A stretch of DNA of 64,000 bases from the NCBI GenBank assembly GCA_945883565.1, contig CAMCXO010000012.1, forward strand, positions 1-64,000, written 5' to 3'. The DNA is from Chryseobacterium gleum. Its GTDB lineage: Bacteria > Bacteroidota > Bacteroidia > Flavobacteriales > Schleiferiaceae. The stretch's first letter is position 1. Each line of letters starts with the position of its first letter. Below are positions 8,458 through 17,179 of the stretch, piece by piece. The translations under genes and the position numbers were made by a program. The notes below the pieces were generated by a model. It did not search any database and was not told where the DNA came from. It saw only the letters and a program-made list of their open reading frames with translations.

Positions 8458-8828
8458 AAAATTGGTTTGTAGCATCTTTTTTTTGGCTATCCATTTGTTT
8501 TCTCGCCCAAATTATCCTGCAGCTTTTCTTACTCCATTCAACCTATAAAGTTGATGAAGCTTTGTTGGCATATCCATTTTTATGGGTTCTTAGCGTCATT
8601 CTTCATATCCTTTTGATCCTAATTGAAAGGACCAATAAGAATTTAGTGGGATTTGCATTTATGGGGTTCAGTTTAATCAAGATGTTTGCATCGGTCTTGT
8701 ATTTATGGCCCTTTGTAACACAAAATGGACCAGCTTTTAAAGCGGTTGCATTGCTGTTCTTTTTACCATATTTCACTTTACTCGCACTTGATTCGGTATT
8801 TTGGTCAAAACGTTTATGGCAAATGTGA
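8454..8828 (+). CDS. small four-helix membrane protein beside atpZ
   Basis: A 124-residue protein with four predicted membrane helices (about residues 5-28, 36-56, 64-86 and 95-115). It starts with TTG at 8454, overlapping the atpZ stop as TTGA. In other Bacteroidota a small membrane protein of this kind sits between atpZ and atpB, so it may help ATP synthase assembly; that is inference from position. Its 3' end overlaps the opposing universal stress gene by 15 bp. Confidence 0.7.
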   Translation: MKNWFVASFFWLSICFLAQIILQLFLLHSTYKVDEALLAYPFLWVLSVILHILLILIERTNKNLVGFAFMGFSLIKMFASVLYLWPFVTQNGPAFKAVALLFFLPYFTLLALDSVFWSKRLWQM

Positions 8829-9662
8829 AGTGCTATGATGCGGCACAATTAGGATAGGAATATTGCCTGAAAGTACTATGTCATTGAAAATAAATCGCTT
8901 TAAATTCCTGTCTGTCAGCTTTCGCGAACCTTGTTGAACTACCAAGATAGCGTCTTCCAACGAGAACAAAAACGATTTGAATTCTTCGAGAGCATCAAAT
9001 CCATCAAACAATTCAACTCTCGAATTAGGCAAACCAAATTCATTGGAAAGCTTTTTTAAATAGGCATGTGTTTTCAACACATCGTCGTTCTCTAAAACCA
9101 AGGATGAAATGACCAGTTTATCCTCCATTTTAAGAAATCTGTTAAGCGCAAATTTAAAAAACCGTTCATTTAAAGGAAACTTTGAACTTACTGCTAATAC
9201 CATAGATTTTGGAATGTCAATGGCAACCTCTAAAGGTAAGATTAAATGCATAAATGGACATTCATCTAAAAGGCGCTGAGTAATTCCACCTAAAACGGTT
9301 TGGCGTTTGTGCGATGCGCCGTGCAGTCCGCTTATAATAACATAATAAAAATCATCTATACTCAAAAGGTTTAAGGCATCCATAACCGTTGGAGATGTTA
9401 TGTATGTAATTTCTCCTTGAAACCCCATGTCCAGTTCAAAAATGGACTTAAAATATTGCTTGGAATATTGAATTTCTACTATGTCTAAAGCCTCTTGAGC
9501 CTTGTTTAATTGTCTTTCATTTCTACAATAAACAACAACAATATCGGCCCCAAAATTTTTGGCAATCATCAAAACAGATTGGGCCATTATGCGCATATAT
9601 TCAAGCGGCTCCGCAAAAATCACGCAACGGACTTTTTTGGAGAATAAGCTATCGTTAGCCAT
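8814..9662 (-). CDS. universal stress protein family
   Basis: A 282-residue protein with tandem-Usp size and fold. The N-terminal half (VRCVIFAEPLEYMRIMAQSV, then GADIVVVYC) and the C-terminal half (SMVLAVSSKFPLNERFFKFA, ending GNIPILIVP) each look like one Usp domain. These bind nucleotides or act in stress responses; the exact role is unknown. It is divergent from the broken ArsR gene and convergent with the atpZ-linked membrane gene. Confidence 0.75.
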   Translation of the reverse strand: MANDSLFSKKVRCVIFAEPLEYMRIMAQSVLMIAKNFGADIVVVYCRNERQLNKAQEALDIVEIQYSKQYFKSIFELDMGFQGEITYITSPTVMDALNLLSIDDFYYVIISGLHGASHKRQTVLGGITQRLLDECPFMHLILPLEVAIDIPKSMVLAVSSKFPLNERFFKFALNRFLKMEDKLVISSLVLENDDVLKTHAYLKKLSNEFGLPNSRVELFDGFDALEEFKSFLFSLEDAILVVQQGSRKLTDRNLKRFIFNDIVLSGNIPILIVPHHSTSHLP

Positions 9663-9762
9663 GAAAGACTTCTCTTAGGTTGAGCGAATGTATGGTGAAA
9701 TCCAATCGTTTTGCTAAGGGAGAAACATGAAGACAATGGGTTAAAGTTTTCTTAAAAAACAC

Positions 9763-9780
9763 TAAATACTTGCGTATTTA
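9763..9780. promoter_or_regulatory. candidate ArsR-family operator
   Basis: TAAATAC (9763-9769) and GTATTTA (9774-9780) are perfect 7-bp inverted arms around TTGC. The dyad lies 17 bp before the start of the ArsR-like gene, where an autoregulatory site would be expected. Assignment to ArsR is by position and symmetry only. Confidence 0.45.
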
Positions 9781-9797
9781 ATTAAATTCATAAATAA

Positions 9798-10112
9798 ATG
9801 GTTATATCAGAAAATTTTCATTGCGTTAGAGCACAAGCCAACATTAAGCAGCTTCAAAATGCTCAACTTGTTCTGAGTGATTTTGAATTTTCTATCAAGA
9901 ATTGCGCTATGTTGTTTCAATCCTTAGGCAATTAAATTCGGCCAAAAATCTTATACTTGCTTAGAAGCGAGGGTGAGTTATGTGTTTGTGATTTGAGTGA
10001 TATTTTGGGTGTGACCATTCAAGTTGTTTCTCAACAGCTAAGAAAACTGAGAGAAAAAGAATTGATTATCTTTGAAGGGGAAAGCCAGACTCTTTATTAT
10101 TGGCTCGGTTAA
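9798..10112 (+). pseudogene. ArsR/SmtB-family metal regulator with an internal stop
   Basis: The frame from ATG 9798 to TAA 10110-10112 encodes a 104-position ArsR-like protein with one in-frame TAA at 9933-9935 (codon 46), where relatives read through LGNxIRxKIL. After the stop the frame is intact and includes the metal-site helix ELCVCDL (Cys62, Cys64) and the recognition helix VVSQQLRKLREKEL. Only the one codon is wrong, so either the gene died recently or the base is a sequencing error. The family senses metals or metalloids by derepression. The HMA and TonB genes downstream fit a metal-uptake locus. No good restart codon lies between the stop and the CxC motif. Confidence 0.8.
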
Positions 10113-10162
10113 GCGCGTATAGAATTTTTAAGTCTTGCGTTAAACTTTAAAAATCAGAAGTT

Positions 10163-10525
10163 TTGAAAACCCAATTTGTCGTAATTTTTACTTTTTTACT
10201 AGCTGCGGTATGTTGTGTACAGCCCTTAAAAGCGCAGTCGAAAGTAGAAACGCGTTTTGCCGTTCGTGGCGTTTGTGAAATGTGTAAAAAGCGCATAGAA
10301 AATGCGACCGATGTAAAAGGCGTTGTTTTTAGTGAATGGAATGCCGAAAAGCAAGAGCTGTTTTTAGTTTACAAGCCTAAATTGATAACACTAGAAACTA
10401 TTCACAAACGAATTCAGGCCGTTGGCCATGATACTGAATTAGGTCATGCAAGCGATTCAGCCTATTCTAAAATTCATAGTTGTTGTAGATATCGAACGGA
10501 AAAGGAATCCCACATATCGCATTAA
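10163..10525 (+). CDS. exported heavy-metal-associated (HMA) domain protein
   Basis: A 120-residue protein with a signal peptide (residues 1-25, ending LKAQ) and an HMA domain (about 28-95) carrying the metal-binding motif GVCEMC (Cys38, Cys41). A C-terminal CC pair (near 106-107) may add to the site. It probably binds copper or another soft metal in the periplasm. The start is TTG at 10163; no in-frame ATG precedes the signal peptide. The TonB receptor start follows the stop directly, so the two are probably co-expressed. Confidence 0.85.
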   Translation: MKTQFVVIFTFLLAAVCCVQPLKAQSKVETRFAVRGVCEMCKKRIENATDVKGVVFSEWNAEKQELFLVYKPKLITLETIHKRIQAVGHDTELGHASDSAYSKIHSCCRYRTEKESHISH

Positions 10526-12724
10526 TTGAAAGTTTCTGTTTATTTAGTAGCACTAATTGCGCTCTTTCCCCTTTTCATTCATGCTCAAATTAAATTAGAG
10601 ATTCTGGGCAAAGTAGGAGGTAAAATCGAAGCGCTTCCTAATGCCGGGGTTTTTTTGAATGGGAAATTGCTCGGTATAGCAGACGAACAAGGTCGTTTTT
10701 TAGTGAAAAGTTCCAATTTTGGCGATACAGTTACTGCCACATTCGCAGGCTATCAATCTGCGAATTTCATAGTAGGATCGGCTAAAATTGGGCAAATTAT
10801 TCTGAATCCAATGCTTATTCAAGAGGTGGATGTTATTGAGGTTCAGGAGGCTATTAAGCTTTCAACCAAAAGTCTCTCACTCGAGTATCAAATTAACCGA
10901 AAAGAGCTTAGGCGGGCTGCGTGTTGTAATCTTTCCGAGAGTTTCGAGAATAACCCTTCTATCGACGTTGCCTTTGCGGATGCCATCACAGGTACTAAAA
11001 CCATCGAAATGCTCGGGTTGTCGGGTAAGTACATTCAAACCCAAATAGAGCTTATTCCTTTTTTAAGAGGCATTCAAGTAAAAAGAGGATGGGCTTACAT
11101 TCCGGGCACATGGGTAAACAGCCTTCAACTAACTAAAGGTATTGGCAGTGTAGCAAATGGACACGAGAGCATGAGCGGTCAGCTAAATATTGAGCTTATA
11201 AAACCCATGCGCGACTCTGGCACTGTTGTGAATGTTTATTTTAATCAAACCGGCCGTTCCGAGTTTAATGTCACCAATGTTTACCCTTTAAATCCCAATT
11301 GGAGTACGGCCACTTTGATTCATGCCTCAGGAAGTACACCAGAGATAGACAGGAATAATGACGGTTTTCTGGATATGTCTGCCGGCCATCTTTACTCAGT
11401 TTTAAACCGTTGGCAATGGCTAGGCAAAAATGGTTGGGAGGGACAATTTGGGGGGCGATGGGTAGAAGATTTTCAATCGGGTGGGCAATTGTCGAATACC
11501 GAAATTCCAAATCCTTGGAGATTACGTCGCGACAGTCGTGGTGGTAACTTCTTTGCCAAATTAGGCCTCATTTGGCCAAGCAAACCTAACAATAGCCTTG
11601 GTTTTATTGCCAATGTTAACTATCAAGAAATGTTTGCCAATTATGGTTCGCGTTATGTAAATGCGTTTCAAAATGGCGCAAATGTTCAGGCTATTTTCGA
11701 TTATTTAAGCCAAAAAGGAGGGGGCGTAAAGGTTGGTGCACAAATTTATTACGACCAATACCGTTTATTGGCGAATCCGCAATATCAAGATTTGGCCGGT
11801 GACCAACTTGAAATTAATCGGGCACTTTTCGCCGAGTACAATTGGCAGCCTAATGAAAGATTCAATCTTTTAATGGGCTTACGGCAAGATTTTCATAACC
11901 TTTTTGGGAGTCGCCTAAGCCCTCGGCTCCATCTTCGGTATGCTATTTTACCCCAAACTATACTTAGGGCAAGCACTGGGAGTGGTTTTCGCTCGCCTCA
12001 AGCATGGCTGGAAAATACAGAACTCCTAGCTTCTGCTCGCCAAATTAATCTCAACCAACTTTTGCCGTTCTTTCATTATCGGCCTAATGCAGAGGAAGCA
12101 TGGAATCACGGCTTCTCAGTTCAACACCAGTTTAAATGGAATTACCGTCCGGCGACGCTGGTTTTAGATTACTTCTATACATATTTTAACAATAGACAAA
12201 TCGTGGATATGGATGTTAATTCTTATGAGTTTCAGATATTCAGCCGTGAAAAACAATCTTTTAGCCATAGTGCCATGGTGCAACTAGATTACGAGCTTAA
12301 ACGTAGAATGAGCCTCCGAGTGGCTTATAAATTCACCAACGCCATTACCGATTTTAGCATTTCGAGGCTTCAAGATTCCTTTGTATCAAAACACCGCGGA
12401 TTTATAGCTTGGTTTTACGAAACCCGAAATCAATGGGGCTTCGATTTGAGTTTAAATTGGCAAGGACCTAAACGATTGCCAATCAACGATAGGGGTGATA
12501 ATCAAAACACCAGCCCATCTTTTGCCTTGATTAACACTCAAATCAAGAAGCAATGGGCGAAAAAACTTGAAACTTACATTGGCGTGGAAAATCTTCTCAA
12601 TTTCATGCAGCCGAACCCAATTATTAACCCCAGCCATCCCTTCGAACAAGGCTTTGATGCCACCCAAATTTGGGGCCCTATAATGGGAGCAATTATTTTT
12701 GTTGGATGCAATTATCAATTTTAA
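10526..12724 (+). CDS. TonB-dependent receptor, likely metal-related
   Basis: A 732-residue outer-membrane transporter. In order: signal peptide (1-20), carboxypeptidase-regulatory-like domain (about 25-95), plug domain (about 110-225, with AACCNLSESFENNPSIDV and a GTKTIEMLGLSG stretch typical of receptors beside HMA genes), and the 22-strand barrel to the terminal aromatic residue (YQF). The substrate is not visible in the sequence. The HMA protein and ArsR-like gene upstream point to a metal or metal complex. It starts with TTG at 10526, directly after the HMA stop codon. Confidence 0.88.
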   Translation: MKVSVYLVALIALFPLFIHAQIKLEILGKVGGKIEALPNAGVFLNGKLLGIADEQGRFLVKSSNFGDTVTATFAGYQSANFIVGSAKIGQIILNPMLIQEVDVIEVQEAIKLSTKSLSLEYQINRKELRRAACCNLSESFENNPSIDVAFADAITGTKTIEMLGLSGKYIQTQIELIPFLRGIQVKRGWAYIPGTWVNSLQLTKGIGSVANGHESMSGQLNIELIKPMRDSGTVVNVYFNQTGRSEFNVTNVYPLNPNWSTATLIHASGSTPEIDRNNDGFLDMSAGHLYSVLNRWQWLGKNGWEGQFGGRWVEDFQSGGQLSNTEIPNPWRLRRDSRGGNFFAKLGLIWPSKPNNSLGFIANVNYQEMFANYGSRYVNAFQNGANVQAIFDYLSQKGGGVKVGAQIYYDQYRLLANPQYQDLAGDQLEINRALFAEYNWQPNERFNLLMGLRQDFHNLFGSRLSPRLHLRYAILPQTILRASTGSGFRSPQAWLENTELLASARQINLNQLLPFFHYRPNAEEAWNHGFSVQHQFKWNYRPATLVLDYFYTYFNNRQIVDMDVNSYEFQIFSREKQSFSHSAMVQLDYELKRRMSLRVAYKFTNAITDFSISRLQDSFVSKHRGFIAWFYETRNQWGFDLSLNWQGPKRLPINDRGDNQNTSPSFALINTQIKKQWAKKLETYIGVENLLNFMQPNPIINPSHPFEQGFDATQIWGPIMGAIIFVGCNYQF

Positions 12725-12973
12725 TTCAGCGAATCGCTATTTAAATAAAAATTCATAACCGTTTTTTGCAGACATTATTTAGGGCTTTGCGTGTTGACAT
12801 ACGCATTGGGCTTTTCACGTGAATATTTTTCGTAATTGTATCAAGGCAAATAAGAACTGTGTTATTAAACGGAAAAGGATTTCTGCTTCAATCCTCACGC
12901 ATAATTAAGTTAAGCATATAACCAAATGTTGTAGGTGCTATCTAAATGAAGTTTTTGCGCACCTAGTTTTAGA

Positions 12974-12989
12974 GTTAGATTTATCTAAC
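12974..12989. promoter_or_regulatory. candidate DtxR-like operator
   Basis: GTTAGAT (12974-12980) and ATCTAAC (12983-12989) are perfect inverted arms around TT, ending two bases before the -7 box of the next TonB gene. The form TTAG..CTAA resembles DtxR/IdeR/MntR sites, so iron or manganese control is plausible. The 12725-12973 stretch shows no gene, only a weak AGGTGC/GCACCT pair near 12930-12963. Confidence 0.45.
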
Positions 12990-12991
12990 AT

Positions 12992-12999
12992 TATATTTG
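12992..12999 (+). promoter_or_regulatory. -7 box TATATTTG of TonB receptor gene
   Basis: TATATTTG matches TAnnTTTG exactly and ends five bases before the ATG at 13005. Transcription would begin at or within a base or two of the start codon, so the mRNA may be leaderless. Confidence 0.65.
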
Positions 13000-13004
13000 T
13001 ACCC

Positions 13005-15377
13005 ATGAAAATAAGAAGAAGAATTACTCTGTTTCTATCCGTATTTGGTATTTCGTATCTCTCGGCTCAGTCACTAAGCCTCGAAATTCAGGTTACACAT
13101 AAAGGTGCCCCCGTTCCATTTGCACAACTGGAATTAAGTCCATCTGGCTTGACTGGCCTGAGTAACAGTCAAGGACGGTATGTATTTAACGGGCTAGTTG
13201 ATCAAAGCTACCGATTAACTATTTCTGCCTATGGTTTGAAATCGCAGCAAATGGATGTAGATCTTTCACAAATTAAGGCGCCTTTATTGGTGCAGCTCGA
13301 ATTAGAAAACAGCAGTTTACAAGAAGTAGTAGTAAGTGCTGGTCGAAGTCCAATACTTCGTCAACAAGCTCCAATTATTGTAAGCCGCCTGAATACTCGC
13401 ATTTTTGAGGCTACTCAGGCCCTTAGTATGGCCGAAGGGCTAAATTTTTCACCCGGTTTGCGCTTGGAAGTAAATTGCCAAAATTGTGGTTTCACCCAAG
13501 TAAGGATGAATGGATTGGATGGGGCCTATACACAAGTTTTATTAAACAGTCGCCCAATATTTTCTTCATTAGCAGCTGTTTATGGTTTAGAGTTAATTCC
13601 GACGGCTATGATTGATAGAGTTGAGGTGATTAGAGGAGCTGGTTCGGTGTTATACGGCGGTAGTGCCATTGCCGGTACCCTCAACGTAATAACGAAAGAA
13701 CCCAAAAATGATCATTTTGAAGCAAGCTTAAATCAGTCGTTTACGAATTTAGAAGCTTCAGACCGCAGCTTTAATGTATATAGTGCCACTTCGGGTCACG
13801 AGCAAAAAAGCGGTTTTGGAGTTTATGCTTTCCGTCGAGATCGTGAGTCATGGGATGCCAACAACGATAACCTTACCGAAATTACCGAACTAGCCAATAC
13901 AACTTTAGGCTTGGATGCATTTTTTGATTTGGGAAAGTATAAGAAAATAAAATCGGGAGTTCATTTTATAAACGAGTATCGAAGGGGAGGTGCACGTCTG
14001 GATTTGCCTCCGCACCAAAGTCCATTGGCTGAGCAATTGGTTCATGAGATATTAGGAGGGCATTTATCGTTTGAACAGGTAAGTGAAGATTTAAGAAACA
14101 AGTTTTCGGGTTATTTGGCGTTTCAGTCGGTAAATCGAAACAGCTATTATGGGGCAGGAGGGAGGGTTTTAGAGTTAGGCGATACTCTCAAATCATCAGA
14201 TTTTATTGCTCAGAACGCTTATGGTTATACAAACGACCTATCGTTCACTGCCGGCATGCAATTTAGCCGTGAAATCACTTCAAGAACCAATTTACTAATG
14301 GGAAGCGAGTTTCAGCATGGTAAGCTAAGCGATCAAATGTTGGCTTACAATCGAAACAGTCATCAATCTATGCAAACTTTAGGTAATTTTTTTCAAGTTG
14401 ATTTTAAATCAAGTGAAAAATGGCAATTTCTTGGTGGTATTCGCTGGGATTTCAACCATTTAAATAGTCAATACAACGAGCTTCGGAATGATTTTTTTAA
14501 ACCTCGAGTTATTCACGCTGTGATGCCAAGATTTAGCATTATGTATACACAATCCAAGAATTGGAGATACAGAGCCGGTTATGCTCAGGGATACAGGACG
14601 CCTCAAATATTCAATGAAGACCTGCACATAGAAACTGTGGGAGGGGCGGCCAGAATCATTCAGCTCGATGTCAATTTGCAAGTTGAACAATCAAATAGTT
14701 ATACTGCCTCTGTTCAGTACGACAAAGCGACTGAAATTGGGCAATTAACGGCCAATATGGAGTTTTTTTTCACCGATTTGAGAAATCCGTTTATTCTTTC
14801 AGAACCTATTGAATTGGAAAATGGAGTGGCCATAATTCAAAAGCGAAATGGTAAAGGGGCTTATGTTGCGGGCTTTAATGTTGAAAGTCAAATGGCATTT
14901 AAAAAATTGTATGTACAGATTGGCTTCACCCTTCAAAACGCTAGTTATCGAACTTTCGAACGGCTTTGGACCAACCCGGACCAAAGTTCATTAGAGCATG
15001 TCGAAACAAATCGCATTTTAAGAACACCTTTTGCTTACGGTTCTTCGGTTTTATCATATAAGCTAAAACATGGGTTTTCGGTCGATTATTCAACGGTTTT
15101 TACTGGAAGCATGCTACTTGCCCATACAGTTAACCCAGAAACCGAGTTTGTTGAACTTAAGAACAGCTCAGTATTTTGGGAGCATAATTTTAAGGCAAGC
15201 AAAGTATGGATTTTGAAATCAGGACAAGAAATCGATGTGTCTATTAGTTTGCAAAACATTTTCGACGCATTTCAAAACGACTTCGATTTTGGTCTCGAAC
15301 GAGATGCCAGTTATGTTTATGGGCCCTTTAGGCCAAGGACAGTTGGAGTGAAGATAAATTATTGTTTCTCTAAATAG
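13005..15377 (+). CDS. TonB-dependent receptor
   Basis: A 790-residue outer-membrane receptor: signal peptide (1-21), carboxypeptidase-regulatory-like domain (about 24-100), plug (about 108-230, with NCQNCGFTQVRMNGLDGAYT and VEVIRGAGSVLYGGSAIAGT) and barrel to the C-terminus. Plugs of this type occur in siderophore and vitamin receptors of Bacteroidota, but the substrate cannot be read from sequence. The dyad at 12974-12989 suggests metal-dependent repression, so iron or another metal complex is a reasonable guess. A separate promoter suggests it is not in the operon of the receptor upstream. Confidence 0.9.
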   Translation: MKIRRRITLFLSVFGISYLSAQSLSLEIQVTHKGAPVPFAQLELSPSGLTGLSNSQGRYVFNGLVDQSYRLTISAYGLKSQQMDVDLSQIKAPLLVQLELENSSLQEVVVSAGRSPILRQQAPIIVSRLNTRIFEATQALSMAEGLNFSPGLRLEVNCQNCGFTQVRMNGLDGAYTQVLLNSRPIFSSLAAVYGLELIPTAMIDRVEVIRGAGSVLYGGSAIAGTLNVITKEPKNDHFEASLNQSFTNLEASDRSFNVYSATSGHEQKSGFGVYAFRRDRESWDANNDNLTEITELANTTLGLDAFFDLGKYKKIKSGVHFINEYRRGGARLDLPPHQSPLAEQLVHEILGGHLSFEQVSEDLRNKFSGYLAFQSVNRNSYYGAGGRVLELGDTLKSSDFIAQNAYGYTNDLSFTAGMQFSREITSRTNLLMGSEFQHGKLSDQMLAYNRNSHQSMQTLGNFFQVDFKSSEKWQFLGGIRWDFNHLNSQYNELRNDFFKPRVIHAVMPRFSIMYTQSKNWRYRAGYAQGYRTPQIFNEDLHIETVGGAARIIQLDVNLQVEQSNSYTASVQYDKATEIGQLTANMEFFFTDLRNPFILSEPIELENGVAIIQKRNGKGAYVAGFNVESQMAFKKLYVQIGFTLQNASYRTFERLWTNPDQSSLEHVETNRILRTPFAYGSSVLSYKLKHGFSVDYSTVFTGSMLLAHTVNPETEFVELKNSSVFWEHNFKASKVWILKSGQEIDVSISLQNIFDAFQNDFDFGLERDASYVYGPFRPRTVGVKINYCFSK

Positions 15378-15453
15378 CCCCTTATTGTTTAGGGGGGGGG
15401 TATTTGTTTAATTTGTTAATAATTTCATTTTAGCAATAAAAGAAAAGGGGGGG
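15378..15453 (+). other. G tracts and short hairpin before the ammonium transporter
   Basis: Directly after the TonB stop, CCCCT (15378-15382) can pair with AGGGG (15391-15395), but no T-run follows. G tracts of nine (15392-15400) and seven (15447-15453) bases each precede GTATT. The second tract falls in the region between the expected -33 element and the -7 box of the ammonium transporter gene. Confidence 0.6.
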
Positions 15454-15467
15454 TATTCCATTTTTAT

Positions 15468-15475
15468 TATTTTTG
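15468..15475 (+). promoter_or_regulatory. -7 box TATTTTTG of ammonium transporter gene
   Basis: TATTTTTG matches TAnnTTTG and lies 17 bp before the ATG at 15493. A seven-G tract ends 14 bp upstream of it. Confidence 0.55.
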
Positions 15476-15492
15476 CCAAACATTCAGTGCTT

Positions 15493-16800
15493 ATGCAAAA
15501 CAAAAATAAATCACAAAAATGGGGTGCGGTTTTCTTTGCCGGCCTGTTGGTTGTTGCTGTATTTGCTGGGTTAGTACCGGTTAAACATCCTACTGGTTCA
15601 CTTGAGTCAAATGGCGACTTGGCTTGGATGCTTACAGCTACAGCTTTAGTTTTATTAATGACTCCAGGATTGAGTTATTTCTATGGTGGAATGGTGAGCA
15701 AAAAGAACATAATCTCAACCCTTTTGCAGAGTTTTATTGCATTGGGAGTAATAAGCGTTATTTGGTTTGCGGTAGGTTTCAGTTTGGCTTTTGGAGAAAG
15801 TTTAGGGGGATTGATTGGAAATCCATTGTCTTTTATGTTTTTTAATGATGTAGGAACAGAGCCGAATCCAAAGATTGGAAATGGCATTCCATTTATTTTG
15901 TTTGCGGCTTTCCAACTCAAGTTCGCCATAATAACACCAGCATTAATTACAGGAAGCATGGCCGAGCGAATTCGCTTTTATGCTTACATAATTTTCATGA
16001 TTTTGTTTAGTTTAATGATATATAGTCCATTAGCTCATTGGACTTGGCACCCTGAGGGCTTCATATTTAAAATGGGGGTTTTGGATTTTGCCGGTGGAAG
16101 CGTTGTTCACATCTCAGCCGGCATAGCAGCCCTTGTGGGTGCCATCATATTGGGTCCTCGCAAAGTGCGGGGTTTGGAATCTGAGAATGTAAATGTGCCA
16201 TATGTGTTGTTGGGCACAGGCTTGCTTTGGTTTGGATGGTTTGGCTTTAATGCGGGCTCTGCTTTAGGCGCCAATTCAATGGCAGTTCTGGCATTTTTTA
16301 ACACTAATTTGGCCTCTGCAGGTAGTATGATGAGTTGGATATTGTTAGATGCCTATCGCGGTAAAAAACCAAGTGCTTTAGGAGCTTGCATGGGCGCTGT
16401 TGTGGGCTTAGTTGCTATTACGCCAGCTGCTGGTTATGTTGATCCGGGTCCAAGTCTTTTTATTGGGGTTGTGGCAGCAATTATTTCCAATTATGTTGTT
16501 AGTCGAAAAGAAAAATTGGCTTTGGATGATACCCTCGATGTATTTGCTTGTCATGGTTTAGGTGGAATAAGTGGGATGTTACTAACAGGTATTTTTGCCA
16601 AAGAAGGTGGGTGGTACATTGATGGCAATCCACACCTTTTTGTAATGCATATGTTGGCTTTATTAATCGTGTTAATTTTCGTGGGTATTGGATCTTTTAT
16701 TCTCTTTAAAATAACCCAAGCGCTAATACCGCTAAGGGTAAGTACAGAACAAGAAGCCATTGGTTTAGACCTTTCACAACATGGTGAAGGTGCGCCCTGA
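15493..16800 (+). CDS. amt: ammonium transporter (Amt family)
   Basis: A 435-residue inner-membrane protein with about 12 hydrophobic segments (the first may be a cleaved signal). It carries Amt hallmarks: LDFAGGSVVHISAG, with the conserved Asp and first pore His, and FACHGLGGISG with the second pore His. It conducts ammonium into the cell. A GTG at 15487 is in frame, but I prefer ATG 15493. No glnK (PII) gene lies beside it; the next gene is on the opposite strand. Confidence 0.95.
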   Translation: MQNKNKSQKWGAVFFAGLLVVAVFAGLVPVKHPTGSLESNGDLAWMLTATALVLLMTPGLSYFYGGMVSKKNIISTLLQSFIALGVISVIWFAVGFSLAFGESLGGLIGNPLSFMFFNDVGTEPNPKIGNGIPFILFAAFQLKFAIITPALITGSMAERIRFYAYIIFMILFSLMIYSPLAHWTWHPEGFIFKMGVLDFAGGSVVHISAGIAALVGAIILGPRKVRGLESENVNVPYVLLGTGLLWFGWFGFNAGSALGANSMAVLAFFNTNLASAGSMMSWILLDAYRGKKPSALGACMGAVVGLVAITPAAGYVDPGPSLFIGVVAAIISNYVVSRKEKLALDDTLDVFACHGLGGISGMLLTGIFAKEGGWYIDGNPHLFVMHMLALLIVLIFVGIGSFILFKITQALIPLRVSTEQEAIGLDLSQHGEGAP

Positions 16801-16845
16801 GTCAAAACATTTTACTAAAGAGTCTTACATTCACGCAGAAAAGAA

Positions 16846-17076
16846 CTACAAATCCCAAACTGAGGTTTTTCGTTCATACACATAATCTTTAATCTTAATT
16901 AAAAAAGCCATGGCCATATACACTATAAGTGGAGAGCCTAGTGCTAGAAAGGAGGTGTATACAAAAAACAAGCGAACTCTGTAGGCGGGAATTCCCATGC
17001 GTTCGCCTAAATGTGAACACACTTCGAAGCCTTGACGTTCAAATTCATGCTTTATTTGCAAGACTATGTTGCTCAT
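16846..17076 (-). CDS. PspC-domain membrane protein
   Basis: A 76-residue protein matching the PspC domain: VCSHLGERMGIPAYRVRLFFV leads into one membrane helix region (about residues 35-60). PspC proteins act in envelope stress signalling in enterobacteria; here the role is unknown. A -7 box stands upstream. The 45 bp between its stop and the ammonium transporter stop hold no clear terminator. Confidence 0.85.
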   Translation of the reverse strand: MSNIVLQIKHEFERQGFEVCSHLGERMGIPAYRVRLFFVYTSFLALGSPLIVYMAMAFLIKIKDYVYERKTSVWDL

Positions 17077-17117
17077 GCTTCTAATTGGTAAACGGGGTGG
17101 TGATTTTTTCGAAGGTA

Positions 17118-17125
17118 CAAAGATA
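17118..17125 (-). promoter_or_regulatory. -7 box TATCTTTG of the PspC gene
   Basis: On the minus strand the sequence reads TATCTTTG, an exact TAnnTTTG match, 41 bp before the ATG at 17076. Confidence 0.55.
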
Positions 17126-17179
17126 AATATTATAAAAAAGTATAGATTTTTAAATTATAAAATGGCATGAATGCTATAG

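Noticed and set aside
12725-13004. Cobalamin riboswitch before the TonB receptor
   Set aside because: No B12-box-like sequence was seen and the -7 box is next to the ATG, so almost no leader would be transcribed.
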